A stretch of DNA of 64,000 nt from Pseudoflavonifractor sp. An44 (GCF_002161675.1 NZ_NFIH01000006.1:1-64000); one strand, 5' to 3'. Counted from the first letter of the stretch, positions 42,579 to 52,838 are shown. The notes: generated by a model from the letters alone, not told the origin. Translations and numbers: made by a program.

Positions 42579-45500
42579 TCCACCGTTTTCAAACTTTCTA
42601 CCATATCAATTTTCTTTAACCTAAAGTGTGCCGCCACATTGACAATGAGGGAGAACAGGGCGGTCAAGGCCGCGGCCAGCACATAGGCGTAGGGGGGTGC
42701 CGTGCGGCCAAACATCACCAGGTCCACCTCCACCGTCAGCACCATCCAGCTGTGGAGGAACCGGCCCAACACCAGTCCCAGAATCACGCCAAAGATGGTG
42801 AGGAACACGTTCTCCCGCAATACATATGCGGTGGTCTCTCCGTCATAGAACCCCAGCACCTTCAAGGTGGCCAGCTCGCTTCTGCGCTCGGTGATGTTGA
42901 TGTTGGTCAGGTTGTACAGCACCACAAAGGCCAGCGCGGCGGCGGCCACAATGATGATGACCACGGCGTAGTTGATGGCGTCCATGCTGTCCTCAAAGCT
43001 GTCCCGGATGGTGGCAATGTAGGAGTAGGAGGCCACCCCATCCATCTTCATCAGGGTCTCCGAGGTCTGGTTGGACACGTCCACCCCCATGCCGTCCTGA
43101 TAGGCCAGGAGCATCACATTGTTCTGGTAGTCCTCCCCAAACAGCTGGGTATACAGGTCCCGGGTGAGGTATACGTAGTGGTAGACGTAGTTTTCCGTGA
43201 TGTCCGCCACCACGGCCTCCACCCGCTGGTCTCCCCCCAGGGTGATGGTGTCCCCGACCGACACACCCAGCAGCTCAGAGAGCTTCTCGTCAATGACCAC
43301 GCCGGAGCCGTCCAGCTCCACCGGGGAGTGGTCCGAACGGTGGCGCAAATCCACAAAGCGCCCGAACTCCTCCACGTCGTCCACCGCAAAGAGGTACACG
43401 TCGTAGGAGATGCCTGTGGTGGAAGCGTCCATCATCTGCTGATAGGTGAACATGTAGTCCGCCACAGCCTCTTCCCCGTCCAGATAGTCCTCAATCCCCT
43501 GCTTCTGCTCCTCCGTCAGGTCCTCGTCCAGGCCTACGGTGGCGTCATACAGGGATATCTCATCAAACTGCTTATCCAGCACGTCAAAAATGGACTCATG
43601 GAGGCCAAAGCCCGTGACAATCAGGGCGGTACAGCCGCCAATGCCGATGACCGTCATCCAAAACCGCTTTTGATAGCGGAACAGGTTGCGCATGGTCACC
43701 TTCCAGGTAAAGCTTAGCCTGCGCCAAATGGGCTTGATGTATTCCAAGAAGACCCGCTTGCCCGCCTTGGGGGCCCGAGGCCGCATGAGGTTGGCTGGGG
43801 TATCAATCAGCGTGGACAGGCAGGCCCACAGGGCGGCCCCGGTGGTGCACGCCACTGCCGCCAGCACCGCCAACACAAACAGGGGCAGCTGCATCTTATA
43901 GTCCAGCCCGGGGATGGCGTACATGATCTGGAAGGCGTTGGCGATGACCGCCGGGATGAGGGTAGCCCCTACCCCTAAGCCAATGAGGCCGCCCACCAGG
44001 CTGGCCACAAAGGCGTATCCAATGTACTTTTGGGAGATGGCCAGCCGGGAGAAGCCCAGGGCCTTCAAAGAGCCAATCTGGGTGCGCTGCTCTTCCACCA
44101 TACGGGTCATGGTGGTCAGGCAGGCCAGCGCGGCCACCACAAAGAAGATGACCGGGAAGATGCTGGACAGATTATCCACCCGCTCGGCGTCTTGGGAGTA
44201 GCTGACAAAGCCGGAATTGGTGTCCCGGCCCAGCACATACCACTCACAGGTAGCCATCTCGTCTAAATCCTTCTGGCCCTGGTCGATGTCCGCCTGGGCC
44301 TGCTCCAGCTCCGGCTGGGCGTCGGCCTTGGCCTGCTGGTACTCCTCCAGGCCCTTCTGGTACTCCGCCTCGCCGTCGTCCAGCTCTGCCTTGGCTTCGG
44401 CCAGCTGGCTGCGGCCACGGGCCTCTTCCTGGTCCAGGGTCTGCTGCCCGGACTGGTACTCTGCCCATCCGGTATCCAACTGCTGGGCGGCATCTTGCAA
44501 CTGGGCCTGGGCGGCATCCAGCTCCGCCTTGGATTCCTCCAACTGAGTCTTTACCTGGGCCAGCTGCTGATACCCCGCCTGTATCTGGGCGGCAGCTTCG
44601 TCCAGCTTTGCCTTCTGGGGAGCCAGCTGCTCCACCATCTGGTCATACATAGGGGTGCCCTCAAAGGGCTTCAGAGCGTCGTAATACTCCTCATAGCCCT
44701 TGGCCACCTCTTCCTGCTGGGCGTCCAGTTGGGCCAGGTTCTCCTCATAGGCGGTCTGGCCCTCCTGATACTGAGCCAGACCCTCCTGATAGTCCACTTT
44801 GCCCTGCTCATACCGGGTCTGGGACTCCTCCAGCTGGGACCGGGCGGCGTTCAGCTTGGCCTGGCCGTCCTTGATCTCCTGTTCCAGGGTGGCCAAACCA
44901 CTCTCATAGTCCGCCCAGCCGCTGTCCAGCTCCGCCCGGGCATCGTCCAGCTTCTTCTTGGCATCGTCCAGTTCCTTTTGGGCGTCTGCCAGCTCGCTTC
45001 GGGCATCGTCCAGCTCCTTCTGGGCCTCGCTGCGCACCTCTTTGTCCCGCAGGCTGGCCCGCTCCTGGGCCAAGGGGTCCAGGCTGTCCACCAGGGCGCT
45101 GAGCTGGTCGGCGTAGGCCTGGCTGTAGCTGTTGAGGGCTTCCATTCCATCGCCAGTGAAATAGGCGGTGGTGTATACGTCCAGGTCGAAATTCTCCCCG
45201 GGGATGTAGACAAAGGCATCGATGCTGCCGCTGCCCAGGGTGGTACTGCCTCGGTCTGTACCCACATACAGCGGGCTTTGCACCGTGCCCACAATGGTGT
45301 AGCTGGTACGGGTGAGGCTGTCCTGGTCCGCCTCGTCCAACGTGACGGTGAGGGTGTCCCCAATCTCCAGCCCCAGAGCGGTGAGGAGCATCTGCTCGGT
45401 GACGCACTCGTCCGCCTGCTGGGGCAGGCGGCCCTCCACCACGTTGAGCAGATTCAAGTTCTCCGGCATGGAGCGCATGGAGACGATGGAGTCCACCGCG

Positions 45501-45790
45501 GTGGCGTCCACGCTCCACGCCCCTTCCACCTGATCTACGCCGTCGGCCTGGGCTAAGGCCTGCAAGTCCTCCTGGGTGAGCCCCATGGTGGACATAACAT
45601 AGCCGTCCATGAGGTGGTGGGAGTCGTAGTAGTTGTCCGCCGTATACTCCATATCCGGGGCCGTGGCCCGCAGGCCCACCAAAAAGGCCACGGCCAGAGC
45701 GGAGAGGAGGAGAATGGATAGAAAGCGGCTGTAGGTATGGCGGACTTCCCGAATAAAATCGGTGAGCAGCCTGTTTTTCCTCTTTACCAT
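42575..45790 (-). CDS. FtsX-family ABC permease with a long coiled-coil outer domain
   Basis: This 1071-residue permease has one helix near the N-terminus (about 22-42), a very large outer domain with a coiled coil rich in Glu/Gln/Ala (about residues 250-500, repeats such as SELADAQKELDDAKKKLDDA), then two FtsX/MacB helix bundles (about 545-665 and 960-1060). It pairs with the ATPase encoded just before it. Proteins of this plan in Firmicutes export or extract lipids or peptides, or act in envelope stress; the cargo is unknown. It overlaps both neighbours. Confidence 0.9.
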   Translation of the reverse strand: MVKRKNRLLTDFIREVRHTYSRFLSILLLSALAVAFLVGLRATAPDMEYTADNYYDSHHLMDGYVMSTMGLTQEDLQALAQADGVDQVEGAWSVDATAVDSIVSMRSMPENLNLLNVVEGRLPQQADECVTEQMLLTALGLEIGDTLTVTLDEADQDSLTRTSYTIVGTVQSPLYVGTDRGSTTLGSGSIDAFVYIPGENFDLDVYTTAYFTGDGMEALNSYSQAYADQLSALVDSLDPLAQERASLRDKEVRSEAQKELDDARSELADAQKELDDAKKKLDDARAELDSGWADYESGLATLEQEIKDGQAKLNAARSQLEESQTRYEQGKVDYQEGLAQYQEGQTAYEENLAQLDAQQEEVAKGYEEYYDALKPFEGTPMYDQMVEQLAPQKAKLDEAAAQIQAGYQQLAQVKTQLEESKAELDAAQAQLQDAAQQLDTGWAEYQSGQQTLDQEEARGRSQLAEAKAELDDGEAEYQKGLEEYQQAKADAQPELEQAQADIDQGQKDLDEMATCEWYVLGRDTNSGFVSYSQDAERVDNLSSIFPVIFFVVAALACLTTMTRMVEEQRTQIGSLKALGFSRLAISQKYIGYAFVASLVGGLIGLGVGATLIPAVIANAFQIMYAIPGLDYKMQLPLFVLAVLAAVACTTGAALWACLSTLIDTPANLMRPRAPKAGKRVFLEYIKPIWRRLSFTWKVTMRNLFRYQKRFWMTVIGIGGCTALIVTGFGLHESIFDVLDKQFDEISLYDATVGLDEDLTEEQKQGIEDYLDGEEAVADYMFTYQQMMDASTTGISYDVYLFAVDDVEEFGRFVDLRHRSDHSPVELDGSGVVIDEKLSELLGVSVGDTITLGGDQRVEAVVADITENYVYHYVYLTRDLYTQLFGEDYQNNVMLLAYQDGMGVDVSNQTSETLMKMDGVASYSYIATIRDSFEDSMDAINYAVVIIIVAAAALAFVVLYNLTNINITERRSELATLKVLGFYDGETTAYVLRENVFLTIFGVILGLVLGRFLHSWMVLTVEVDLVMFGRTAPPYAYVLAAALTALFSLIVNVAAHFRLKKIDMVESLKTVE

Positions 45791-46485
45791 TCAATCGCCT
45801 CCACCGGGGTGGGGTGAGGATTGCAGGTCATCTCCTCCACACGCCCGTTTTTGATGTGAATGACCCGGTCTGCCATGGGGGTGAGGGCGGTATTGTGGGT
45901 GATGACCACCACTGTCATCCCCTGCAGGCGGCAGGTATCCTGCAAGAGCTTCAAAATGGCCTTGCCCGTGACGTAGTCCAGCGCGCCGGTGGGCTCATCG
46001 CACAGCAGCAGCTTGGGGTTTTTGGCCAGGGCACGGGCGATGGCCACCCGCTGCTGCTCGCCGCCGGAGAGCTGGGCGGGGAAGTTGTTGAGGCGATGCC
46101 CCAGCCCCACGTGCTCCAGCACGTCCTTGGCGTCCAGGGGCTCTTTGCAGATCTGGGCGGCCAGCTCCACATTCTCCAGGGCGGTGAGGTTCTGCACCAG
46201 GTTGTAGAACTGGAAGACAAATCCGATGTCGTTGCGGCGGTACTGGGTGAGTTGACGGGCGTTGAAACCGCTGACCTGGGTGCCATCCACCAGGATCTCT
46301 CCGCTGGTACAGGCGTCCATGCCCCCCAGCATATTCAGCACCGTGGTCTTACCTGCGCCGGATGGCCCCACAATGATGGCAAATTCCCCTTTTTCGATGT
46401 GGAAATCCACCCCATCCACCGCTTTGATGGTCACCTCTCCCATGACGTATTCCTTGCGTACTTGTTTGAAAGAGATATAACTCAT
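45784..46485 (-). CDS. ABC transporter ATPase (MacB/LolD type)
   Basis: This 233-residue ATPase has Walker [10 protein letters not shown], signature LSGGEQQRV, Walker [13 protein letters not shown] and H-loop VITHN. It energises the FtsX-type permease, whose start it overlaps by 7 bp. The ATG at 46485 is used; another in-frame ATG is at 46497. No dedicated regulator is next to it. Confidence 0.92.
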   Translation of the reverse strand: MSYISFKQVRKEYVMGEVTIKAVDGVDFHIEKGEFAIIVGPSGAGKTTVLNMLGGMDACTSGEILVDGTQVSGFNARQLTQYRRNDIGFVFQFYNLVQNLTALENVELAAQICKEPLDAKDVLEHVGLGHRLNNFPAQLSGGEQQRVAIARALAKNPKLLLCDEPTGALDYVTGKAILKLLQDTCRLQGMTVVVITHNTALTPMADRVIHIKNGRVEEMTCNPHPTPVEAIEW

Positions 46486-46610
46486 AATTACCACCATCCC
46501 GCTATATTGTTATCTTAACTATATAGTACACGTTCTCCCTGCCACCTGCAATCCTTCCTTACCATTGTTTAAAGAAAGTTTATGAATCCCCGAGGTCTCC
46601 TGTGTTATCG

Positions 46611-46640
46611 TTGACTAACTCCTCTTGCCGCTGGTACAAT
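46611..46640 (+). promoter_or_regulatory. Promoter of the riboswitch-mntP unit
   Basis: TTGACT and TACAAT 18 bp apart, about 10 bp before the riboswitch. Confidence 0.7.
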
Positions 46641-46649
46641 ACCCACACG

Positions 46650-46773
46650 ATAAGGGAGTAATTGGCGGCGTGTTTGCGCCGTGGCCTGGTCAACATACTG
46701 GCGGCGTGTCCGTCTGGCTGGGTCTGAAACAGTGAGACTTATCCGCTATACAGGGCGGGTAGTCTCTTTTTTT
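46650..46773 (+). ncRNA. yybP-ykoY manganese riboswitch with terminator
   Basis: The leader has the family pattern: a 5' aagggagta strand, GC-rich helices (ggcggcg ... cgcc), a gtcaacatact segment and a ggctgggtctgaaac element. A terminator stem (gagacttatccgc paired with gcgggtagtctc) with seven T residues follows at 46734-46773. Mn2+ binding would favour antitermination and mntP expression. The adjoining gene is the standard target of this riboswitch. Confidence 0.85.
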
Positions 46774-46812
46774 ATGCCCGCCCAACACCTGAAACAGAAA
46801 GGCGAGAAGAAT

Positions 46813-47379
46813 ATGGGAATTTGGGAACTTTTGATTTTAGCTGTTGGCCTGGCCATGGATGCCTTTGCCGTGTCCATCTGCAAGGGCCTGTCCATCCGCA
46901 AGCTCAATCTGCGCCACATGGTCATTGTAGGCCTGTGGTTCGGGGCCTTCCAGGCCCTCATGCCCCTGCTGGGGTACTTTTTGGGCTCCGCTTTTACCCA
47001 GCTGGTCCAGGCACTGGATCACTGGATTGCCTTTGTGCTGCTGCTCATCATCGGCGGCAACATGATTCGGGAGGCCTTTAGCGGCGACGAGGAGGAAGTC
47101 TCCCCCTCCCTGGCCGTCCCCGGTATGTTCCTGCTGGCGGTGGCCACCTCCATTGACGCTCTGGCGGTGGGCATCACCTTCGCCTTCCTGCGGGTGAACA
47201 TCTGGCTGGCGGTGGCCCTCATCGGGGTGTGCACCTTTGTCATCTCGGCGGCGGGGGTAAAGATCGGCAATGTCTTCGGCGCCCGCTTCAAATCCAAGGC
47301 GGAGCTGCTGGGCGGCGTGGTGCTGGTGCTCATCGGCGCCAAAATTTTGCTGGAGCACCTGGGGCTGCTGGCCCTGTAA
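46813..47379 (+). CDS. mntP: Manganese efflux pump MntP
   Basis: This 188-residue protein has six membrane helices and the MntP signatures VGLAMDAFAVSICKGL and AVATSIDALAVGITFAF, with acidic residues that bind Mn2+. It pumps out excess Mn2+ and is controlled by the riboswitch before it. The ATG at 46813 follows aaaggcgaga. It is a single-gene unit; the next gene has its own promoter at once after the stop. Confidence 0.95.
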   Translation: MGIWELLILAVGLAMDAFAVSICKGLSIRKLNLRHMVIVGLWFGAFQALMPLLGYFLGSAFTQLVQALDHWIAFVLLLIIGGNMIREAFSGDEEEVSPSLAVPGMFLLAVATSIDALAVGITFAFLRVNIWLAVALIGVCTFVISAAGVKIGNVFGARFKSKAELLGGVVLVLIGAKILLEHLGLLAL

Positions 47380-47386
47380 GGGGTAG

Positions 47387-47416
47387 TTGACGCAGGGGCC
47401 CTTCCAGTGCTACAAT
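47387..47416 (+). promoter_or_regulatory. Promoter of galM
   Basis: TTGACG and TACAAT 18 bp apart, 30 bp before the start codon. Confidence 0.65.
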
Positions 47417-47446
47417 CGAAGAAAAGCACATAAGGAGGTTTTTCCC

Positions 47447-48484
47447 ATGTCTGACAATCGCACCCTCTTTGCCACCATGCCCAACGGTGACCTGGTGGAA
47501 GAACTCACCCTCCGCTGCGGCGCTCTGCGCTGCTCCATCCTCACCTATGGCGGCGCCATCCGCTCCCTGGTGGTCCCCGACAAGGACGGCAACCCCGTGG
47601 ACGTGGCCCTGGGCTTCGACACCATCGAGGACTACATGACCCAGACCTGCTACATCGGCGCCCTCATCGGCCGCTTCGGCAACCGTATCAACCAGGGCAA
47701 ATTTACCCTCAACGGGGTGGACTACACTCTGGCCACCAACAATGGCCCCAACCACCTTCACGGCGGCGACATCGGCTTTGACAAGCAGATCTGGACCGTA
47801 GAGGACCAGACCGAGAACCAGGTGGTGCTCTCCCTGGTCAGCCCCGATGGCCAGGAGAACTATCCCGGCACCCTCACCGTCATCGTCACCTACACCCTCA
47901 CCGAGGATGGGCTGTCCATCTCCTACCACGCCAACACCGACGCGGACACCCTGTGCAACCTCACCAACCACTGCTACTTCAACCTCTCCGGCCACGACAG
48001 CGGCCCGGTGGATAACCAGACCATCTGCATCAAGGCCCAGGCCTATACTCCCACCGACGCCGGGTCCATCCCCACCGGGGAGATCGCCAGCGTGGAGGGC
48101 ACTCCCATGGACCTGCGTACCCCCGTGGCCATGGGGGCCCACTGGGACGACGACTTTGAGCAGCTGACCATGGCCCGAGGCTACGACCACAACTGGGTGC
48201 TGGATGGTGAGGCTGGACAGCTGCGCCACGTGGCCACCGCCCACTCCCCCGCCACCGGCATCACCATGGAGGTGCACACCACCACCCCCGGCGTGCAGTT
48301 CTACTCCGGCAACTACATGGACGGCTGCCCTGTGGGCAAGGACGGCGCCCCCTACGACAAGCGCTGGGGCTTCTGCCTGGAGACCCAGAACTTCCCCGAC
48401 GCCCCCAACCACGCCAACTTCCCCTCCGCCGTGCTCAAGCCCGGCCAGGAGTACAAAGAAGAGACCGTGTACAAGTTTGTGTAA
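47447..48484 (+). CDS. galM: Aldose 1-epimerase (mutarotase)
   Basis: This 345-residue enzyme interconverts alpha and beta anomers of hexoses. It has the family landmarks GRFGNRI, NNGPNHLHGG (catalytic His), LTNHCYFNLSG, and RGYDHNWVL, with the general base Glu in CLETQNFPD. SD aaggaggt. It is not within a sugar operon here; a terminator follows. Confidence 0.95.
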   Translation: MSDNRTLFATMPNGDLVEELTLRCGALRCSILTYGGAIRSLVVPDKDGNPVDVALGFDTIEDYMTQTCYIGALIGRFGNRINQGKFTLNGVDYTLATNNGPNHLHGGDIGFDKQIWTVEDQTENQVVLSLVSPDGQENYPGTLTVIVTYTLTEDGLSISYHANTDADTLCNLTNHCYFNLSGHDSGPVDNQTICIKAQAYTPTDAGSIPTGEIASVEGTPMDLRTPVAMGAHWDDDFEQLTMARGYDHNWVLDGEAGQLRHVATAHSPATGITMEVHTTTPGVQFYSGNYMDGCPVGKDGAPYDKRWGFCLETQNFPDAPNHANFPSAVLKPGQEYKEETVYKFV

Positions 48485-48497
48485 TTCATAAAATGAG

Positions 48498-48533
48498 AAA
48501 TGGCCTGTTGCGGCAACGCAGCAGGTCATTTTC
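48498..48533 (+). terminator. Terminator after galM
   Basis: A stem (aaatg-cctg-tgc with complement, two bulges) with a ggcaac loop and a T-rich tail. Confidence 0.7.
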
Positions 48534-48542
48534 TTATGGGAA

Positions 48543-48632
48543 TGCCTCCCTTGTGTAAAGGGAGGTGGCCCGGCGTAAGCCGGGTCGGAGGGATTGACCT
48601 CCTCCAATGCCTCAGGCGCAACCCTCCGCCCC
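48543..48632 (+). repeat. REP-like palindromic sequence
   Basis: Three small hairpins in a row (cctccctt/aaagggagg, cccggc gtaa gccggg, cggaggg ... ccctccg). This arrangement is a common intergenic repeat in gut Firmicutes. No coding function. Confidence 0.6.
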
Positions 48633-48636
48633 CGCC

Positions 48637-49143
48637 GGGGACGCTCCGCTGGGGTGACTTTTGTTCGGGCAAAAGTCACCAAAACCCGCTTAGGGCGTTC
48701 CCCCCTAAGGACCTCCCTGGGGTACGAGGCTGTCCATGCGTCAAGGCTATGGTTGGCCCGTGACCCTTGCTGTGGCCCCTGATACTGCCACCACACCAGG
48801 CCTCCCTGGGCAGCTGGCCCTATGGCTGGGTGATTTCTATGTCCGGGCCTACCCTGGCCAAGCGGCGTTCCCGCCGCCGGGAGCCAGGCTGCCCATCGCT
48901 GGGAACAGCGACTCACCAGGGTAAGGCCCTGGCGGTAGAAGCACAAGGTTCCACAGAAGCAGGTACATTCTGTGGAAGTTCCAGGCCATCTATGTGACCC
49001 CACTGAGCCAAGGGCCGAACAGAGGAAGGCGCACCCTCCAACCAGTACCGCGGGGTGGATTCCACAAGGCGGGGGAAGGCCCCGCCTTTGGCGGTCTTTG
49101 GTGACTTTCTGGCGGCAGAAAGTCACCCCAGCGGAGCGTCCCC
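48637..49143 (+). repeat. 507-bp structured non-coding element, copy 1
   Basis: The first 25 bp (starting ggggacgctccgctgg) and the last 25 bp are perfect inverted copies. Each end carries an adjacent hairpin (ggtgactttt ... aaaagtcacc and ggtgactttc ... gaaagtcacc). Inside are blocks shared with 60806-61317, such as ccgcttagggcgttccccc, cctaccctggccaagcggcg and ggcgggggaaggccccgcc. A 1-bp length difference in the shared region shifts any reading frame, so it is not protein-coding. Could be a large structured RNA or a non-autonomous transposon. Confidence 0.85.
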
Positions 49144-49215
49144 ACCGCACTGGCAAGTGCACAGAAGAGAAAAAGAACGTGGAAGCAGCCACAACGGCCA
49201 CTTCCACTTTCGTAC

Positions 49216-49737
49216 TTATTTCATCACGTCTTTGTTTTTCCAGAAGTACTCAATGCCAGAGTACACGGTGGTGATCACGATCACCCACACGCACACCTGC
49301 ACCAAAATCTCAGGAATGGGCAAGTGCATCAGGCACAGGCACACCATGGTGGAGAAAGTCTTCACCTTGCCAGACCAGGCGGCGGCGATCACTCGGCCAT
49401 TGTCCACGGCGATGAGCCGCAGGCCGGACACGGCAAACTCCCGGGCTACCACGATAACCAGGGCCCACACGGGGAGCAGACCCACGGAGACAAACCAGAT
49501 CATGGCGGTGATCACCAGAATCTTGTCTGCCAGGGGGTCCATGAACTTGCCGAAGGTGGTCACCTGGTTGTAGTGCCGGGCCACATAGCCGTCCAGGAAG
49601 TCGGTGACGCTGGCGATGACAAACACGGCCAGGGCCAGCAGAGCGCTGTATTTCAGGTTCAGGTACCACACCACCAGGTACACGGGAATCAAAATCACCC
49701 GGAGCATGGTCAGTTTATTGGCGGTATTCCATTCCAT
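49216..49737 (-). CDS. pgsA: CDP-diacylglycerol--glycerol-3-phosphate 3-phosphatidyltransferase
   Basis: This 173-residue membrane enzyme makes phosphatidylglycerol phosphate. It has the CDP-alcohol transferase motif, DFLDGYVAR followed by GKFMDPLAD, and four to six helices. The ATG at 49737 follows gaggag; a GTG at 49746 overlapping the rimO stop is less likely. Last gene of the DUF1385-prmC-recA-recX-rimO-pgsA run. Confidence 0.94.
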   Translation of the reverse strand: MEWNTANKLTMLRVILIPVYLVVWYLNLKYSALLALAVFVIASVTDFLDGYVARHYNQVTTFGKFMDPLADKILVITAMIWFVSVGLLPVWALVIVVAREFAVSGLRLIAVDNGRVIAAAWSGKVKTFSTMVCLCLMHLPIPEILVQVCVWVIVITTVYSGIEYFWKNKDVMK

Positions 49738-49742
49738 GTCGC

Positions 49743-51068
49743 TCACTCCTCAATCTCGCCCGTGAGGTCCCCGTCGGCAGTGCCGGTGATGCGGACCCAC
49801 ACAAATTCTCCTGCTTTCACGTCGCCTGCGGCGGTGAACAGCACCCGACCGTCAATGTCCACCGAGTCGGCGTAGGTACGGCCCACAAAGCAACCTTCCG
49901 CAGCGTCAAAGCCCTCGCACAACACTTCCATGCAGGTGCCCAAACGCTCCTGGTTGTACTCGTCCATGATACGGGACTGGAGGTCTACCACCAGCTCCAC
50001 CCGGCGGGCAGCCACCTCGGGGTCCACCTGGTTTTCCATGGCGGCAGCCAGGGTGCCCTCCTCGGGGGAGAACTGGAACACACCCGCCCGCTGAATCTTC
50101 TGCTCTTTCAGGAACTCGCACAGCTCCTCAAACTCCTCCTCGCCCTCGCCGGGCAGGCCGCAGATAAGGGAAGTGCGGATGACCACCTTGGGCATGGCGG
50201 CCCGCAGCTTGGCAAAGAGGGTCTCAATCTCTGCCTTGGTGCTGCGGCGGCGCATGGCCTTCAAAATGCCGTCGTTGGCGTGCTGGATGGGAATGTCCAG
50301 GTACTTGACGATCTTCCGCTCCTTGGCAATCACCTCGATGAGTTCGTCGGTCACCGCCTCAGGGTAGAGGTAGTGGAGCCGAATCCAGTGGAAGGGCAGC
50401 TTGCACAGCTCGCGGAGCAGCGCTGCCAGGGTGGTGGGCTGCTCCAGGTCCTGGCCGTAGCGGGTGATGTCCTGGGCGATGACGATGAGCTCCTGCACCC
50501 CGTTGTCCGCCAGCTTCTGGGCCTCCTCCAGGATGTGCTCCATGGAGCGGCTGCGGTAGCGGCCCCGAAGCTTGGGGATGATGCAGAAGGCGCAGCCGTT
50601 GCTACACCCCTCCGCAATTTTCAGATATGCGGTATAGGGGGGTGTGGTGACCATCCGCTCCCCGTCCTCATAGGTGCGGTGGATGTCCCCGAAGTGCTGG
50701 GCCTGTTCCCCGGCCATGAGCTCCTCAATGGCGGACACCACGTCGGTGTAGCTGCCGGTGCCCAGCAGGCCGTCCACCTCGGGCAGCTCGGTGCGGATGT
50801 CCTGGGGATAGCGCTGGGACAGGCACCCGGTGACCAGCAGCTTTTTCAGCTGCCCCTCTTTCTTCAGCTGGGCCAGCTCCAAAATGCAGTCGATGGCCTC
50901 GCTCTTGGCCGCCTCAATAAACCCGCAGGTGTTGAGGACCGCCACGTCCGCCCCCCGGGGCTCCCCGGTGACGTTGTAGCCAGCAGCCCGGCACAGGGCC
51001 ATCATCTGCTCGGTGTTCACCAGGTTTTTAGAGCAGCCCAGAGACTGGAATGCCACGGTATAACTCAT
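49743..51068 (-). CDS. rimO: Ribosomal protein S12 methylthiotransferase RimO
   Basis: This 441-residue radical-SAM enzyme modifies Asp of S12. It has an N-terminal UPF0004 domain (SLGCSKNLVN, LNTCGFIEAA), the radical-SAM CSNGCAFC cluster site, and a C-terminal TRAM domain (VLFTAAGDVKAGEFVWVRI). The ATG at 51068 is preceded by aaagga; one at 51077 is possible. It follows recX by 13 bp and stops just before pgsA. Confidence 0.95.
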   Translation of the reverse strand: MSYTVAFQSLGCSKNLVNTEQMMALCRAAGYNVTGEPRGADVAVLNTCGFIEAAKSEAIDCILELAQLKKEGQLKKLLVTGCLSQRYPQDIRTELPEVDGLLGTGSYTDVVSAIEELMAGEQAQHFGDIHRTYEDGERMVTTPPYTAYLKIAEGCSNGCAFCIIPKLRGRYRSRSMEHILEEAQKLADNGVQELIVIAQDITRYGQDLEQPTTLAALLRELCKLPFHWIRLHYLYPEAVTDELIEVIAKERKIVKYLDIPIQHANDGILKAMRRRSTKAEIETLFAKLRAAMPKVVIRTSLICGLPGEGEEEFEELCEFLKEQKIQRAGVFQFSPEEGTLAAAMENQVDPEVAARRVELVVDLQSRIMDEYNQERLGTCMEVLCEGFDAAEGCFVGRTYADSVDIDGRVLFTAAGDVKAGEFVWVRITGTADGDLTGEIEE

Positions 51069-51081
51069 TGGTTCCATCCTT

Positions 51082-51738
51082 TCACTCCGCCTCTTGCTCC
51101 ACCTGGCTCAGCACCCGGGAGATCTCCTCCCAGCCGAAGCCACGGCGGGCCAGATAGGCGGACACTTTTTTCAGTTCTTCCCGGGTGGGCGCTGCCCCCC
51201 GGAGCTTCTTTTCCACCAGGGCCCGGAGCTTGTCGTCCCCCTGGTCCCGCTCCTCCATGGCCTCGTCCCAGTACTCTCTGGGCACGCCACGGCGGTACAG
51301 TTCATCCCGGATTTTGGCCGGGCCGTAGCCCTTGCGGCTGTAGTGGCGCACCACCGTGGAGGCGTACTCCCGGTCGTCCACCAGCCCCACCTGGGCCATG
51401 CGCTGGGCCACCTCTTGGGCCAGCTCCCGGCGCTGCTGCCGCTGCTCCTCCCCCTCCTGAGGGTCTCTCGTTCTGGGGGACTTGGCGGACAGCTTGCGCT
51501 CCAGCTCCCGCTGGGACATGGGCCGGGCAGAGAGCAGGGTGAGGGCCTTGTTGTTCAGCTTGGCCTTCTCCTGGGCCTGTTTGAGCCCTTCCAGCTGCTC
51601 CTCACTCAGTTCCATCCCGGCGTAGAGGGAAAAGGACACCACATCCCCCTCCCCTACCCGCAGCAGAGAGCCGTCCTCCAGCCAGACAAGCCACCGCCCC
51701 TCAACCCGGGACGAGGGCTCCAGCTTTAACAGTTTCAT
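51082..51738 (-). CDS. recX: RecA regulatory protein RecX
   Basis: This 218-residue helical protein has three-helix RecX repeats ([52 protein letters not shown]). It binds and inhibits the RecA filament. Its start overlaps the recA stop by 4 bp, the classical recA-recX coupling. Confidence 0.93.
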   Translation of the reverse strand: MKLLKLEPSSRVEGRWLVWLEDGSLLRVGEGDVVSFSLYAGMELSEEQLEGLKQAQEKAKLNNKALTLLSARPMSQRELERKLSAKSPRTRDPQEGEEQRQQRRELAQEVAQRMAQVGLVDDREYASTVVRHYSRKGYGPAKIRDELYRRGVPREYWDEAMEERDQGDDKLRALVEKKLRGAAPTREELKKVSAYLARRGFGWEEISRVLSQVEQEAE

Positions 51739-52835
51739 CCTTCAAAGTCGTCCGCCGACACGTCCACGGCCCGCCCGGCGGCCCGGGCGGCGATCTGGGA
51801 CTGGCGGCTCATGAGCTTGAAGGAGTTGGCCCGAATCTGGTCCTCGATCTCCTGGGCGATCTCGGGGTTGTCGGTGAGATACTTCTTCACGGCGTCCTTG
51901 CCCTGGCCCAGGCGGGTGTCGCCCATGGAGAACCAGGAGCCGGACTTCTGGATGAGGTCCAGCTTCACGCCCAGGTCCACCAGCTCGCCCAGCTTGGAGA
52001 TGCCCTCGCCGTACATGATCTCAAACTCTGCCTCCCGGAAGGGGGGAGAGACTTTGTTCTTCACGATCTTCACCCGGGTGCGGTTTCCCACCACCTCGGT
52101 GCCGTTTTTCAGGGCCTCCACCCGGCGCACCTCCATGCGCACCGAGGCGTAGAACTTCAGGGCACGGCCACCGGTGGTGACCTCGGGGTTGCCGTACACC
52201 ACGCCCACCTTTTCACGGAGCTGGTTAATGAAGATGACCACACAGTTGGTCTTGGCGATGGAGCCAGCCAGCTTGCGCAGGGCCTGGCTCATGAGGCGGG
52301 CCAGCAGGCCCACATGGGAGTCACCCATGTCGCCCTCAATTTCCGCCCGGGGGGTGAGGGCGGCCACCGAGTCCACCACCACCACGTCAATGGCGCCGGA
52401 GCGCACCAGGGCCTCGCAGATCTCCAGGCCCTGCTCGCCGGTGTCCGGCTGGGAGATGAGCATGGAGTCAATGTCCACGCCCAGGGCACGGGCATAGGTG
52501 GGGTCCAGGGCGTGCTCGGCGTCGATGAAGGCCACCTCGCCGCCCCGCTTCTGGGCCTCGGCCACCACGTGAAGGGCCAGGGTGGTCTTACCGGAGGATT
52601 CCGGGCCGTAGATCTCAATGATACGTCCCTTGGGCACGCCGCCGATACCCAGGGCGATGTCCAAGGACAGAGAGCCGGTGGGGATGGCCTCCACCATCAC
52701 GTCGGCGTTCTCTCCCAGGCGCATGATGGAGCCCTTGCCGTAATCCCGCTCGATCTGGGCAATGGCGGTCTCCAGCGCCTTCTTCTTATCCGATGCAGGC
52801 CCAACAGGGTCCACGGGCCGTTTCTTATCTGCCAT
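51735..52835 (-). CDS. recA: Recombinase RecA
   Basis: This 366-residue protein has Walker [10 protein letters not shown], the signature [15 protein letters not shown], and the DNA loops of RecA. It makes filaments on single-stranded DNA for recombination and SOS induction. A Gly/Lys-rich start ([20 protein letters not shown]) and normal length. It begins 3 bp after prmC, which is unusual because recA often has its own LexA-controlled promoter; I see none in the 3-bp gap. Confidence 0.97.
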   Translation of the reverse strand: MADKKRPVDPVGPASDKKKALETAIAQIERDYGKGSIMRLGENADVMVEAIPTGSLSLDIALGIGGVPKGRIIEIYGPESSGKTTLALHVVAEAQKRGGEVAFIDAEHALDPTYARALGVDIDSMLISQPDTGEQGLEICEALVRSGAIDVVVVDSVAALTPRAEIEGDMGDSHVGLLARLMSQALRKLAGSIAKTNCVVIFINQLREKVGVVYGNPEVTTGGRALKFYASVRMEVRRVEALKNGTEVVGNRTRVKIVKNKVSPPFREAEFEIMYGEGISKLGELVDLGVKLDLIQKSGSWFSMGDTRLGQGKDAVKKYLTDNPEIAQEIEDQIRANSFKLMSRQSQIAARAAGRAVDVSADDFEG

Positions 52836-52838
52836 GCG

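Noticed and set aside
42580-45794. Coiled-coil repeats in the FtsX-type permease as a DNA repeat array
   Set aside because: The periodicity comes from the heptad protein sequence and the frame stays open; it is coding.
48500-48997. Several overlapping ORFs in the 507-bp element
   Set aside because: Copy 2 has a 1-bp length difference in the conserved part, so no common frame exists; paired changes point to nucleic-acid structure instead.
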